Shown here one piece after another: positions 1-7,768 of a stretch of DNA of 57,385 bases. Within the stretch, counting starts at the first letter, position 1. Every line of letters begins with the position of its first letter. Position numbers and translations under genes: made by a program. Below the pieces are notes generated by a model. That model was not told where the DNA came from. It saw nothing but the letters and a program-made list of their open reading frames with translations, and did no database searches. Source of the DNA: Novosphingobium sp. 32-60-15 (GTDB lineage Bacteria > Pseudomonadota > Alphaproteobacteria > Sphingomonadales > Sphingomonadaceae); contig NZ_NCEN01000016.1 of NCBI RefSeq assembly GCF_002280675.1, positions 1 to 57,385 of the forward strand, given 5' to 3'.

Positions 1-1
1 C

Positions 2-70
2 GATTGGCTGGACCTGTGGGACCAGTGGTATCCGGCGGTGGAAGCGCGGGCTGGCGAGGCCGAAAGGTAG
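2..70 (+). CDS. C-terminal end of an unidentified protein (partial)
   Basis: The window opens inside a reading frame that ends at TAG (68-70). The 22 residues present are rich in W, D, E and A, and end in a charged tail (AGEAER). The composition and GC3 look like real coding sequence, and a repeat palindrome follows the stop at once. The fragment is too short to assign to a family. It is read on the forward strand, so it converges with the reverse-strand small gene at 493-771. It could be chance coding, so confidence is low. Confidence 0.35.
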   Translation, partial: DWLDLWDQWYPAVEARAGEAER

Positions 71-74
71 CCAA

Positions 75-99
75 GCCCCGTGTCAAGCACGGGGCGACG
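75..99. repeat. Variant copy of 25-bp palindromic repeat (family A)
   Basis: This short palindrome has arms GCCCCGTG and CACGGGGC around TCAAG, followed by GACG. It is a diverged version of the perfect 25-mer found at 254-278, 9862-9886 and 9942-9966: it has the same ends (CCCCG...CGGGGCGACG) and the same central TCAAG. It lies five bases after the stop codon of the partial gene at the left edge. Confidence 0.6.
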
Positions 100-253
100 G
101 TAGAGGGGGCGGTGGTTTGTGGGGCTGTTGTGGAATTGGTTGAATGGCTATTTAGGGGTTTCCGCACCTGTCACTGTTATTCCACACTGTAATTCCAGCT
201 TGCAACGATCCCCTTACGGCCACGTCGTTTCAAAAACGCCCACCTCACCCCAA

Positions 254-278
254 CGTCGCCCCGGACTTGATCCGGGGT
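254..278. repeat. 25-bp palindromic repeat, family A (perfect copy)
   Basis: The core CCCCGGACTTGATCCGGGG can fold into a hairpin. The 25-mer is identical to 9862-9886 and, inverted, to 9942-9966. Here it sits inside a larger hairpin whose outer arms are CCTCACCCC and GGGGTGAGG (243-282). The 422-bp gap 71-492 holds only repeats of families A and B and no convincing gene. Confidence 0.8.
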
Positions 279-294
279 GAGGCTTTCTTTTTAT

Positions 295-423
295 TTCGCG
301 CAGAGACCGCAGAGAAGGATTGAGCGCGCAAAGGCGGGAAGGCACGAAGAGGTTGCACAAGTTCTTGGCGTCGTCGCGTCTTCGCGCGAAACATCTCTGC
401 ACCCTTTGCGGTCTCTGCGCGAA
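295..423. repeat. Inverted-repeat element, family B
   Basis: A 17-base arm (295-311, TTCGCGCAGAGACCGCA) recurs as an exact inverted copy at 407-423. The enclosed 95 bp have no coding signal. The cgcagag/ctctgcg theme returns in the long inverted repeat at 2228-2394 and in the spacer at 9915-9931, which marks it as a dispersed intergenic repeat family. Confidence 0.7.
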
Positions 424-492
424 CCAACTTCTTTATGGCATCGCTTAGCAATCACGGAATTAAGTATACTGTCCCCGGAATTCCCTCGGAAT

Positions 493-771
493 TTAGTTGC
501 AGACCGTGCGCCAGACATAGGCGTTGCCATTCCAGACTTGAGCTTGGCGGCAGGATGTGGTGCCAACGGGAGGGATGACTGGTTGCTGGATAGGTCGAAC
601 TGAAGGTGGCACGATTGGGGCAATCGCTGGAGGGCGTATGGCTGGCAAGTCTATCGCGCTATCGCAGAGCTGTTGCTGCCTGCCGTCAACGAACGTCCAA
701 CGGCATGCTGCCGATGCCTGAGTTGATACGCAAAATGCTCCCAAGGCGACTATTACTTTTTGAAATTTCAT
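493..771 (-). CDS. Small secreted, proline-rich, cysteine-containing protein
   Basis: This 92-residue protein has an N-terminal signal peptide: MKFQK, a hydrophobic stretch VIVALGAFCV, and a likely signal peptidase I site after ASA near residue 22. The mature part starts with a CRWTF segment. A central linker is dominated by P, I and V, and a C-terminal CRQAQVWNGNAYVWRTVC segment follows. The four mature cysteines suggest two disulfides in the periplasm or outside the cell. No enzyme motif is visible. It stands alone, with repeats downstream and a 213-bp gap (772-984) upstream in which I saw no gene. The function is unknown. Confidence 0.7.
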   Translation of the reverse strand: MKFQKVIVALGAFCVSTQASAACRWTFVDGRQQQLCDSAIDLPAIRPPAIAPIVPPSVRPIQQPVIPPVGTTSCRQAQVWNGNAYVWRTVCN

Positions 772-984
772 ATGGCTTCACCCGGTCACCAGACTCTTTA
801 CATTACAACACTTCCATATCTCAATTTTGAATAGCTAGCAAATACACAACAAACACTAGGATAAGGAATTCGTCTTGCCACGCTGGCACCTTCATTATTG
901 AAGCCGGAGACAAATTACTGTGACAGCGCACCTCATTCCTCGAACTCTAGTAAAGCATTGAGCTGGATGGACTTCAGTCAGCAA

Positions 985-2118
985 TCAAACCCTCTCTGGC
1001 CCGCTAGCCCCCAGCACATGCGTGCAGCCCAGCGCTTCGGCGCTATCCGCGTCCGACAACGCCGCGACCGTCCGCCAGCCTATCGAGCGCAGTCGTGCGG
1101 CTTCATCGCGATTGTGCCCAAGTGGGAGGAACACGCGGTCTTCGGCGGGTTCGTTGGCGGCGAGGAGGTCGATCAGGGCGTCGGGGTAGAGGGAGAAGCC
1201 GGTGGCGGGTTCGCCTGCTCCGGTGCCTGCGATGCGATAGGTGCCGCCGCGTCCTACGGGGCCGCGCACGCCTTCGGCATAGAGCGTGAAGCCGAACCAT
1301 GTCTGGTATTCAAAGCCGTGGCGCTCGCTGGGGTCGAGCGTCAGGCGGGCCATGCCGTTCAGGCTGGCGGCGATTTCGCGCAGGGCCTTGATACGGCTGG
1401 CGAGGGCACCGCCCCCATTCTCATTTTTGGCATCGATGGCGGCCAGTTTCTCGATGGCGCTGTCGAATTCGCCGGTTGCATAGAGCAGCGGCACGTAAGC
1501 CTCGCCGCCGACATCGCGCAGGCCCCCTGCGTCCTTGGTATCGAGTTCGCGGCGGACGGCTTCGATTTGTGAAGGATCGAGCGGCAAGGCCTTTTCGGCC
1601 AAGGTATCAACCAGATCGGGCAGGGTGAAATCGACGCTGACGCCGCTGGCGCCTGCGGCTTGCAGGGCTTCGATGGCGAGGGCGACGATTTCAGCGGCGG
1701 CGGCGACATTGTCTGCGCCGACGAGTTCGGCCCCGCATTGCAGCTTTTCACGCGCGGGGTTCAATCCGTCGGGTTTGATCGTGACGACCTGGCCCGCATA
1801 GCACAGGCGCAAGGGGCGCGGCGCTTCGGCAAGGCGGGTTTCGGCAAGGCGGCCGATCTGCGGGGTATAATCGCTGCGCAGCGCCATCATCCGCAAGGAC
1901 AGCGGATCGACAAAGCGGAACATGCGGCGGCTCTGGATGCCGGCCATGCGCGCGGCAAAGCTGCGTTCGAATTCAATCGAGGGGGGCATGACGCGATCAT
2001 AGCCGTGGCCGTGCATCGTGCCATGAATGGCGCGCATCACGTGCGTGGCAGTGGCCGCATCGCGCGGCAAACGGTCTTCGAGGCCTTCCGGCAGCAGATC
2101 GGGGTCGCTGGTATCCAT
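985..2118 (-). CDS. hisZ: ATP phosphoribosyltransferase regulatory subunit HisZ
   Basis: HisZ is a catalytically inactive paralogue of the class II histidyl-tRNA synthetase core. It forms the hetero-octamer with short-form HisG that carries out and feedback-regulates the first step of histidine synthesis in the cytosol. The 377-residue product shows the class II signatures: RSDYTPQIGRL, RLCYAGQVV and a C-terminal GGTYRIAG. There is no anticodon-binding domain, which is as expected for HisZ. The start is taken at the ATG leading into MDTSDPDLLPEGL; an upstream in-frame start would add 24 residues unlike the family. It is the last gene of the reverse-strand serC-serA-hisZ group, and hisG is not in the window. 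Confidence 0.92.
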   Translation of the reverse strand: MDTSDPDLLPEGLEDRLPRDAATATHVMRAIHGTMHGHGYDRVMPPSIEFERSFAARMAGIQSRRMFRFVDPLSLRMMALRSDYTPQIGRLAETRLAEAPRPLRLCYAGQVVTIKPDGLNPAREKLQCGAELVGADNVAAAAEIVALAIEALQAAGASGVSVDFTLPDLVDTLAEKALPLDPSQIEAVRRELDTKDAGGLRDVGGEAYVPLLYATGEFDSAIEKLAAIDAKNENGGGALASRIKALREIAASLNGMARLTLDPSERHGFEYQTWFGFTLYAEGVRGPVGRGGTYRIAGTGAGEPATGFSLYPDALIDLLAANEPAEDRVFLPLGHNRDEAARLRSIGWRTVAALSDADSAEALGCTHVLGASGPERV

Positions 2119-2227
2119 GACGCGCGCCCTTAGCGGGGAATTTGCGGTGTGTCGAACATTGGTGTGGGGGTGTTGGGTTGGGATGCCCACGCCTGACCTC
2201 TTCCGCTCATCCTGAGCTTGTCGAAGG

Positions 2228-2394
2228 GTTTCACGCAGAGGCGCGGAGAAGAAGTGGAGACGCAGAGGGGGGGCGGCGAAGCCGTTTGCGGTTCGGGTCG
2301 TTGCGGTTGGTGCAAGGCCGGATTTTTGGAAGACCTTGCGGTCAGGGACTACATCTCTGCGTCCCGACTTCTTCTCTGCGTCTCTGTGTGAAAC
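2228..2394. repeat. Long inverted repeat with ~40-bp arms (family B) in the serA-hisZ gap
   Basis: The arms are 2228-2268 and 2355-2394. Both begin or end with GTTTCAC and carry GAGAAGAAGT and GACGCAGAG, and they differ at about five positions. The 86-bp loop has no ORF of note. Immediately before the left arm is TCATCCTGAGCTTGTCGAAG, a phrase I recognise as recurrent in sphingomonad intergenic DNA. The rest of the 407-bp gap 2119-2525 contains a GC-rich imperfect hairpin at 2477-2509, just past the serA stop, which could help end serA transcription. I saw no gene here. Confidence 0.75.
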
Positions 2395-2525
2395 TTTGAA
2401 GCGCCGTGTAGTTTGCGGTCACATCGTAGGGATGCCCACCCCGCTGCGACTAAGGCCACTTCGTGACCTACGTCTCGCCCCCCTCCCGCTTGCGCGGGGG
2501 GGGGTGGGCATTCAACGTATCAAAA

Positions 2526-4112
2526 TCAACCGAACTTCAGCGCCTTTACCACGCGGACGCCCTGAATTTCGCAGGCTTGCTTGAGCACGGCTTGCGGGAC
2601 GGGGCTGTCGAGCGAGAGCAGCAGCACGGCTTCGCCACCGGCATCGCGGCGGCCAAGGTGGAAGGTGCCGATGTTGATGCTGTTTTCACCCAGCAGCGTA
2701 CCGATGCGGCCAATGAAGCCCGGCGCGTCGGAGTTGACGATATAGAGCATGTCGCCATCAAGGTCGGCTTCGATGCCGATGCCGAAGATTTCCACCAGAC
2801 GCGGCTGGCCGTTGCCGAACAGGGTGCCTGCAACCGAGCGTTCGCCCTGGCTGGTGCTGACAGTTACGCGCACTAGCGTGCGGTATTCGCCTTCACGATC
2901 ATGGCGCACTTCGCGCACGTCCAGCCCGCGCTCCTTGGCCAGGAACGGTGCGTTGACCATGTTCACGGTCTGCGAATACTGCTTCATCAGGCCGGCGAGA
3001 ACGGCGGCAGTGATGGGCTTCTGGTTCAACTGGGCAGCCGCACCTTCGACTTCGATTGAAATCTTGGTCAGGTTGTCATGCGCCAATTGGCCGACAAGGC
3101 TGCCGAGGCTTTCTGCCAGCGCCATGTAAGGCTTCAGCTTGGGCGCTTCTTCCGCCGAAAGCGATGGCATGTTGAGTGCGTTGGTGACGCCGCCGGTGAC
3201 GAGGAAATCGGCCATCTGTTCAGCAACTTGCAGCGCCACGTTGACTTGCGCTTCGTTGGTGGACGCTCCCAGATGCGGGGTGCAGATGAAGTTTGGCGTG
3301 CCGAACAGCGGCGATTCCTTGGCAGGTTCCACTTCGAACACGTCAAGCGCGGCGCCTGCAACCTGGCCAGAATCGAGCGCGGCCTTGAGGGCCACTTCAT
3401 CGATCAACCCGCCACGCGCGCAGTTGATGATGCGGACGCCCTTTTTGGTCTTGGCAAGGTTTTCAGCCGAAAGGATATTGCGGGTCTGATCGGTGAGCGG
3501 CGTGTGCAGCGTGATGAAATCAGCCTTGGCGAGCAGTGTATCGAGATCGGCCTTTTCGACGCCCATTTCGATGGCGCGTTCTGGCGTCAGGAACGGATCG
3601 AACGCGACGACTTTCATGCGCAGGCCCAATGCGCGGCTGGCGACGATGGAGCCGATGTTGCCCGCGCCGATCAGGCCGAGCGTCTTGCCGGTGACTTCGA
3701 TGCCCATGAAGCCGTTCTTCGGCCATGTGCCTGCCTGCGTCTGCGCATTGGCCTCGGGGATCTGGCGGGCAAGGGCAAACATCAGTGCGATGGCGTGTTC
3801 GGCGGTGGTGATCGAATTGCCGAACGGGGTGTTCATCACGACCACGCCCTGTGCGGAAGCCGCCGGAATATCGACGTTATCCACGCCGATCCCGGCGCGG
3901 CCAATGACTTTGAGGTTGGTGGCGGCAGCAAGGATTTCCTTGGTCACTTTGGTGGACGAACGGATGGCGAGGCCATCATATTCGCCAATGCGCGCGATCA
4001 GCTGTTCGGGCGTTTCCCCGGTGATGACATCAACATCGCAGCCCATTTCGGTGAAAATGCGGGCGGCGTTGGGGTCCATCTTGTCGGAAATGAGTACTTT
4101 TGGCTTGGTCAT
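2526..4112 (-). CDS. serA: D-3-phosphoglycerate dehydrogenase SerA
   Basis: SerA oxidises 3-phosphoglycerate to 3-phosphohydroxypyruvate with NAD+, the first step of serine synthesis in the cytosol. The product has 528 residues, the length of the long SerA type. Order: substrate/nucleotide-binding domains with the Rossmann motif GAGNIGS near residue 150, catalytic Arg in NCARGGLIDE near 236, catalytic His in CTPHLGAST near 288, then an intervening domain and a C-terminal ACT domain (MLYIVNSDAPGFIGRIG) that can sense serine. The start at the ATG of MTKPKVLISD is preceded by GGGAGA. That Shine-Dalgarno lies in the 3' arm of a repeat hairpin, as described separately. serC is upstream on the same strand. 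Confidence 0.96.
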   Translation of the reverse strand: MTKPKVLISDKMDPNAARIFTEMGCDVDVITGETPEQLIARIGEYDGLAIRSSTKVTKEILAAATNLKVIGRAGIGVDNVDIPAASAQGVVVMNTPFGNSITTAEHAIALMFALARQIPEANAQTQAGTWPKNGFMGIEVTGKTLGLIGAGNIGSIVASRALGLRMKVVAFDPFLTPERAIEMGVEKADLDTLLAKADFITLHTPLTDQTRNILSAENLAKTKKGVRIINCARGGLIDEVALKAALDSGQVAGAALDVFEVEPAKESPLFGTPNFICTPHLGASTNEAQVNVALQVAEQMADFLVTGGVTNALNMPSLSAEEAPKLKPYMALAESLGSLVGQLAHDNLTKISIEVEGAAAQLNQKPITAAVLAGLMKQYSQTVNMVNAPFLAKERGLDVREVRHDREGEYRTLVRVTVSTSQGERSVAGTLFGNGQPRLVEIFGIGIEADLDGDMLYIVNSDAPGFIGRIGTLLGENSINIGTFHLGRRDAGGEAVLLLSLDSPVPQAVLKQACEIQGVRVVKALKFG

Positions 4113-4120
4113 GATTGTCT

Positions 4121-4144
4121 CCCTCTCCCCTTCAGGGGAGAGGG
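4121..4144. repeat. Perfect palindrome (family C) at the serA ribosome-binding site
   Basis: CCCTCTCCCC-TTCA-GGGGAGAGGG has 10-bp arms with a 4-base loop and ends eight bases from the serA start codon. Read on the serA strand, the purine-rich arm supplies the Shine-Dalgarno. It pairs with an almost identical palindrome at 4224-4247 at the other end of the serC-serA gap. Confidence 0.8.
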
Positions 4145-4223
4145 CCGGGGAGAGGGGAAGTCCCTTTGCCGGCCCTGAATGTGTTGGAAAGTGTGAGGAA
4201 AAGGGGGAAGTCCCCTCTCCCAA

Positions 4224-4247
4224 CCCTCTCCCCTCAAGGGGAGAGGG
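4224..4247. repeat. Perfect palindrome (family C) after serC
   Basis: CCCTCTCCCC-TCAA-GGGGAGAGGG is nine bases past the serC stop on the serC strand. It matches the 4121-4144 palindrome except in the loop. It has no T-run, so it is not a clear terminator; it may stabilise the 3' end of the serC message. Confidence 0.75.
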
Positions 4248-4256
4248 CTCAAGAAA

Positions 4257-5396
4257 TCAGGCAGCAGCCAGTTCGGCTTTGACCGTGGCATAAGCCCAAT
4301 CAAGCCATGGGCCGAGATCAACGATGTCCTCGGCGTTTACCGTAGCGCCGCACCAGATGCGCAGACCAGCAGGGGCATCGCGGTAACCGGCGATGTCATA
4401 GGCTGCGTCAGCCTTTTCCAGCAGTGCGGCAAACTTCTTGATGAAGTCTGCATCCGCGCCTTCGACCGACAGGCAAACCGACGTTTTCGATCGGGTCGCT
4501 TCATCGGCGCACAAGTGCGAGAGCCATGGGCGCTCATCAACGATCTTGCCAAGCGCTGCGGCGTTGGCATCGCTGCGCGCCTGCAAGCCCTTCAACCCGC
4601 CAAGGCCCTTGGCCCATTCGAGCGCGAATATGGCGTCTTCGACAGCCAGCATCGACGGGGTGTTGATGGTTTCGCCCTTGAACACGCCTTCTGTCAGCTT
4701 GCCTTTGGAAACAAGGCGGAACACCTTGGGCAGCGGCCATGCAGGCGTGTAGCTTTCCAGCCGTTCGACCGCGCGAGGGCCAAGGATGATGACGCCGTGG
4801 CCGCCTTCGCCGCCCAGAACCTTCTGCCATGAGAAGGTGGCAACGTCGATTTTCGACCAGTCGATGTCATAAGCGAACACCGCTGAAGTGGCATCGGCAA
4901 AGGACAGGCCTTCACGATCCGCAGGGATGAAATCGGCGTTGGGGACGCGGACGCCCGAGGTGGTGCCGTTCCAAGTGAACAGCACGTCATTCGACCAGTC
5001 AATCGCGTTCAGATCAGGGATCTGGCCGTAATCGGCGCGCATAACAGTGGGGTCGATCTTGAGTTGCTTGACCGCGTCAGTCACCCAACCTTCGCCAAAC
5101 GATTCCCATGCCAGCGTGGTGACGGGGCGTGCGCCCAGCATCGTCCACATCGCCATTTCAAACGCGCCGGTATCAGAGCCGGGAACGATGCCGATGCGGT
5201 GCGTATCGGGCAGTTCCAGCACTTCGCGCATCAGATCGATGCTGTATTGCAAACGCGTCTTGCCGATCTTGGCGCGGTGTGACCGGCCCAGCGATTCGGT
5301 GGCGAGTTTTTCGGGGGAGTAACCCGGCGGCTTTGCGCAAGGTCCGGACGAGAAGAACGGGCGCGCAGGTTTGCGTGCCGGGTAACCAACAGTCAT
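4257..5396 (-). CDS. serC: Phosphoserine aminotransferase SerC
   Basis: SerC is a PLP enzyme that transfers an amino group from glutamate to 3-phosphohydroxypyruvate, giving phosphoserine. It is the step after SerA and also serves pyridoxal phosphate synthesis in some bacteria. The 379-residue product begins MTVGYPARKPARPFFSSGP, typical of the alphaproteobacterial branch. The PLP-binding lysine is K192 in SWQKVLGGEG. The start has a strong AAGGAGA Shine-Dalgarno six to seven bases upstream. It is transcribed toward serA from a promoter at 5454-5481 with a short structured leader. Confidence 0.96.
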   Translation of the reverse strand: MTVGYPARKPARPFFSSGPCAKPPGYSPEKLATESLGRSHRAKIGKTRLQYSIDLMREVLELPDTHRIGIVPGSDTGAFEMAMWTMLGARPVTTLAWESFGEGWVTDAVKQLKIDPTVMRADYGQIPDLNAIDWSNDVLFTWNGTTSGVRVPNADFIPADREGLSFADATSAVFAYDIDWSKIDVATFSWQKVLGGEGGHGVIILGPRAVERLESYTPAWPLPKVFRLVSKGKLTEGVFKGETINTPSMLAVEDAIFALEWAKGLGGLKGLQARSDANAAALGKIVDERPWLSHLCADEATRSKTSVCLSVEGADADFIKKFAALLEKADAAYDIAGYRDAPAGLRIWCGATVNAEDIVDLGPWLDWAYATVKAELAAA

Positions 5397-5447
5397 TGTA
5401 GTCTCTCCTTACAGAGAGCACGCGCGGCGTTGGGACCGCGTGGCCCG
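5397..5447 (-). ncRNA. Putative serC 5' leader RNA element
   Basis: The roughly 50-nt leader between the predicted promoter and the serC ATG contains CCACGCGGTCC followed by CCGCGCGTGC, which can pair, then CTCTCTGTAAGGAGAGA. In that last segment the Shine-Dalgarno (AAGGAGA) can pair with CTCTCT. Established knowledge: a conserved cis-acting 'serC' RNA motif is known immediately upstream of serC in Alphaproteobacteria. This leader has the right place, size and hairpin-over-SD layout. I assign it by position and fold only, with no covariance search. Confidence 0.5.
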
Positions 5448-5453
5448 CTGGCT

Positions 5454-5481
5454 CCTCTAGAGACGTGGCGTGGTTTGTCAA
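5454..5481 (-). promoter_or_regulatory. Putative sigma70-type promoter of serC
   Basis: On the serC strand TTGACA (5481-5476) and TAGAGG (5459-5454) are separated by 16 bases, which places the start about 50 nt before the serC ATG. The same -10 hexamer TAGAGG occurs in the rRNA promoter near 56.7 kb. Confidence 0.5.
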
Positions 5482-5521
5482 TCGTGATAGGTAGTGTGCT
5501 TTGGTGAGGGTGGGCGTTCGT

Positions 5522-6112
5522 TTACTTCCCCACGGTCTCCGCCAGCATTGCCGCCGTGCGGGCGCTGGACCAGTCATGTGCGCCGATCATGCGCCATACT
5601 TCCTTGCCTTGTGCATCATAGAGGACGGTCGTGGGTAGCATGCCCGTCTCGTAGAAGAAGCCGAGGTTGTTATCGGGATCGAGCCACGGTTCCAGCTTGG
5701 CAAACTTCTTGTCGCCAAAAAACTGCGCGACCTTGTCATTCCCGCCCATGTCCTGTGAAACGGTCAGGACGCGCAGCTTGCCCACGTTATCCACGCCCAG
5801 CTTATCCAGCATTGGCATTTCCAGCACGCAAGGCCCGCACCATGTCGCCCAGAGGTTGACGAGGACGGGCGTCCCTTTGAGATCGCGCAGCTTCAAAACC
5901 TTGCCCGAGGGATCGGTCACAGTGAAATCGGGCATGTCCTTGCCGCGCGATGCGATATCCAGCGTGCCGTTGAATTCGCCCTGAGCCGAACTTTCCGACG
6001 CGGTGGCGCTGCTCTGCGGTTGCGAGTCGGGCGCAGCTTGCCTATCGCACCCCGCAGCGGCGAGCGCCGGGACCAGCAGCAATATGGGCGAACGGAACGA
6101 GATGAGCGGCAA
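5522..6112 (-). CDS. TlpA-like thioredoxin-fold lipoprotein
   Basis: This is a membrane-anchored periplasmic thiol-disulfide reductase of the TlpA/ResA type, probably acting on cytochrome c biogenesis partners or other cysteine proteins. The start is taken at TTG 6112: GGAG lies six bases upstream, and translation from it gives a signal peptide ([22 protein letters not shown]) whose lipobox LAAAGC makes Cys22 the lipidated residue. A low-complexity Ser/Ala/Gln linker follows, then the thioredoxin domain with active site WCGPC (Cys92, Cys95) and the cis-proline region MLPTTVLYD. It is 196 residues long. The first 11 bases overlap the 5' end of argH on the other strand. Confidence 0.85.
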   Translation of the reverse strand: MPLISFRSPILLLVPALAAAGCDRQAAPDSQPQSSATASESSAQGEFNGTLDIASRGKDMPDFTVTDPSGKVLKLRDLKGTPVLVNLWATWCGPCVLEMPMLDKLGVDNVGKLRVLTVSQDMGGNDKVAQFFGDKKFAKLEPWLDPDNNLGFFYETGMLPTTVLYDAQGKEVWRMIGAHDWSSARTAAMLAETVGK

Positions 6113-7511
6113 TTCAGGCTCCAACCAGATGTGGGGCGGGCGTTTCGCAAGCGGCCCTTCGGCCATCATGCGCGAGATTAACGCCTCGATTCCCTTCGAC
6201 AAGGCGCTGTGGCGGCAAGATATCGCCGCGTCAAAGGCCCATGTGGACATGCTTGCCACCCAAGGCATCGTTTCGCACGAAGATGCAGCGCAGATTTCAA
6301 GGGGGCTGGATAGCGTCGCTTCGGAATACGAAGCGCACGGAGTCCCCGAAAACTGGGACCTTGAAGACATTCACATGACCACCGAAAGCCGGTTGGCCGA
6401 ACTGATCGGCCCGGTGGCAGGGCGGCTGCACACCGCCCGCAGCCGCAACGATCAGGTGGCGACCGATTTCCGTCTGTGGGTGCGCGATGCGATGGATCAG
6501 GCCGAATTGGGCCTGCAACAGTTGCAAATCGCGCTGGTCACCCGTGCGGGCGAACATGCCGATTCGATCATGCCGGGCTTCACCCACCTGCAAACCGCGC
6601 AGCCGGTGACGCTGGGGCATCACCTGATGGCCTATTACGAGATGGCGGGGCGTGATCGTTCGCGTTTTGCCGATGCGCGGGTGCGGATGAACCGCAGCCC
6701 CTTGGGCGCAGCCGCGCTTGCTGGCACCGGCTTTCCGATTGACCGCGAGCGCACGGCCAAGGCGCTGGGCTTTGATGGCCCCACCGACAACAGCCTCGAT
6801 TCGGTGTCTGACCGCGATTTCGCGCTCGATTACCTGATGGCCGCCGCGCAATGCTCTTTGCACCTGTCGCGTCTGGCCGAGGAGTTTATCATCTGGGCGA
6901 GCCAGCCCTTCGGGTTTGTGACACTGCCTGATAGCCTTTCGACCGGCAGTTCGATCATGCCGCAAAAGAAGAACCCCGATGCGGCCGAACTGGTGCGCGG
7001 CCATTCGGGGCGGATCGTGGGTTGCTTGACCGCGCTGATGATTACGATGAAGGGCCTGCCGCTCGCCTATTCAAAGGACATGCAGGACGACAAGCCGCCG
7101 GTGTTTGAAGCGGCATCGCTGCTGGCGCTTTCCATCGCAGCGATGACCGGCATGGTGGCCGAGGCCAAGTTCCGCACCGAGCGTATGCGCGCGGCGGCAG
7201 AGCTGGGCTATGCGACAGCCACCGACCTTGCCGACTGGCTGGTACGGCAAGCGAACATCCCGTTCCGCGAGGCGCACCACATTACCGGCAGCGCGGTGAA
7301 ACTGGCGGAAAGCCGGGGCGTGGCGCTCGATCAATTGCCGCTGGATGATCTGAAAGCCATCGACGCGCGGATCGATGATCGCGTCTATGCCGCGCTTTCG
7401 GTCGATGCCAGCGTGGCCTCGCGCGCCAGCCATGGCGGAACTGCGCCAAACGAGGTAAGGAAGCGCGTTGCGCAAGCGCGTGTGGCGCTGGGGCTGGAGG
7501 AATCGGCTTGA
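6102..7511 (+). CDS. argH: Argininosuccinate lyase ArgH
   Basis: ArgH cleaves argininosuccinate to arginine and fumarate, the last step of arginine synthesis. The 469-residue product has the fumarase/aspartase signature [12 protein letters not shown] near residues 281-292 and the N-terminal MWGGRF typical of the family. The start at ATG 6102 is preferred because GGAAC lies upstream; an alternative ATG at 6129 begins exactly at MWGGRF but has no clear Shine-Dalgarno. Its 5' end overlaps the divergent TlpA-like gene. The stop overlaps the start of the small lipoprotein gene (TTGA), so argH-lptM-lysA are probably co-transcribed. Confidence 0.95.
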   Translation: MSGNSGSNQMWGGRFASGPSAIMREINASIPFDKALWRQDIAASKAHVDMLATQGIVSHEDAAQISRGLDSVASEYEAHGVPENWDLEDIHMTTESRLAELIGPVAGRLHTARSRNDQVATDFRLWVRDAMDQAELGLQQLQIALVTRAGEHADSIMPGFTHLQTAQPVTLGHHLMAYYEMAGRDRSRFADARVRMNRSPLGAAALAGTGFPIDRERTAKALGFDGPTDNSLDSVSDRDFALDYLMAAAQCSLHLSRLAEEFIIWASQPFGFVTLPDSLSTGSSIMPQKKNPDAAELVRGHSGRIVGCLTALMITMKGLPLAYSKDMQDDKPPVFEAASLLALSIAAMTGMVAEAKFRTERMRAAAELGYATATDLADWLVRQANIPFREAHHITGSAVKLAESRGVALDQLPLDDLKAIDARIDDRVYAALSVDASVASRASHGGTAPNEVRKRVAQARVALGLEESA

Positions 7512-7759
7512 ACGTCCGGCGCTCTTTACTGCTGACTGCCCTTGCCGCGCTCGCGCTGGCGGGATGCGGCAATCGTGCCGAGTTGAAGCTTGCGCCCGAT
7601 CAGACTTCGCCACCGATCCCCTATGGCCGGGAGGTTCAGCCCGGGGCGGATGACTTGCTCAAACCTCCCGCGCAGGCAGCCCCTGCGCGCAATGTCGAGC
7701 CGCGCCGCCGCTCGCAAGATCGTGAAGACGATCCTTTCGACCTGCCACCCGAAAACTGA
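7508..7759 (+). CDS. lptM: LptM-like (YifL) small lipoprotein
   Basis: This 83-residue lipoprotein has signal peptide [20 protein letters not shown] with lipobox LAGC (Cys20) and a short polar mature part rich in Pro, Arg and Asp ([19 protein letters not shown]). It starts at TTG overlapping the argH stop by four bases. A tiny lipoprotein just before lysA is the usual place of LptM/YifL, which in E. coli helps the LptD-LptE lipopolysaccharide translocon mature. The assignment rests on position, size and lipobox, because the family has little sequence signature. Confidence 0.8.
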   Translation: MNVRRSLLLTALAALALAGCGNRAELKLAPDQTSPPIPYGREVQPGADDLLKPPAQAAPARNVEPRRRSQDREDDPFDLPPEN

Positions 7760-7768
7760 GAATTTCCG

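Noticed and set aside
4..192. Forward reading frame of 62 codons at the left edge
   Set aside because: It runs through the family A palindrome in a different frame from the coding-like fragment ending at 70, and its composition is not protein-like.
277..623. Overlapping frames on both strands across the repeat-rich gap
   Set aside because: They cross the family B inverted repeat, change frame character at the arms and have no ribosome-binding sites; they are by-products of GC-rich repeats.
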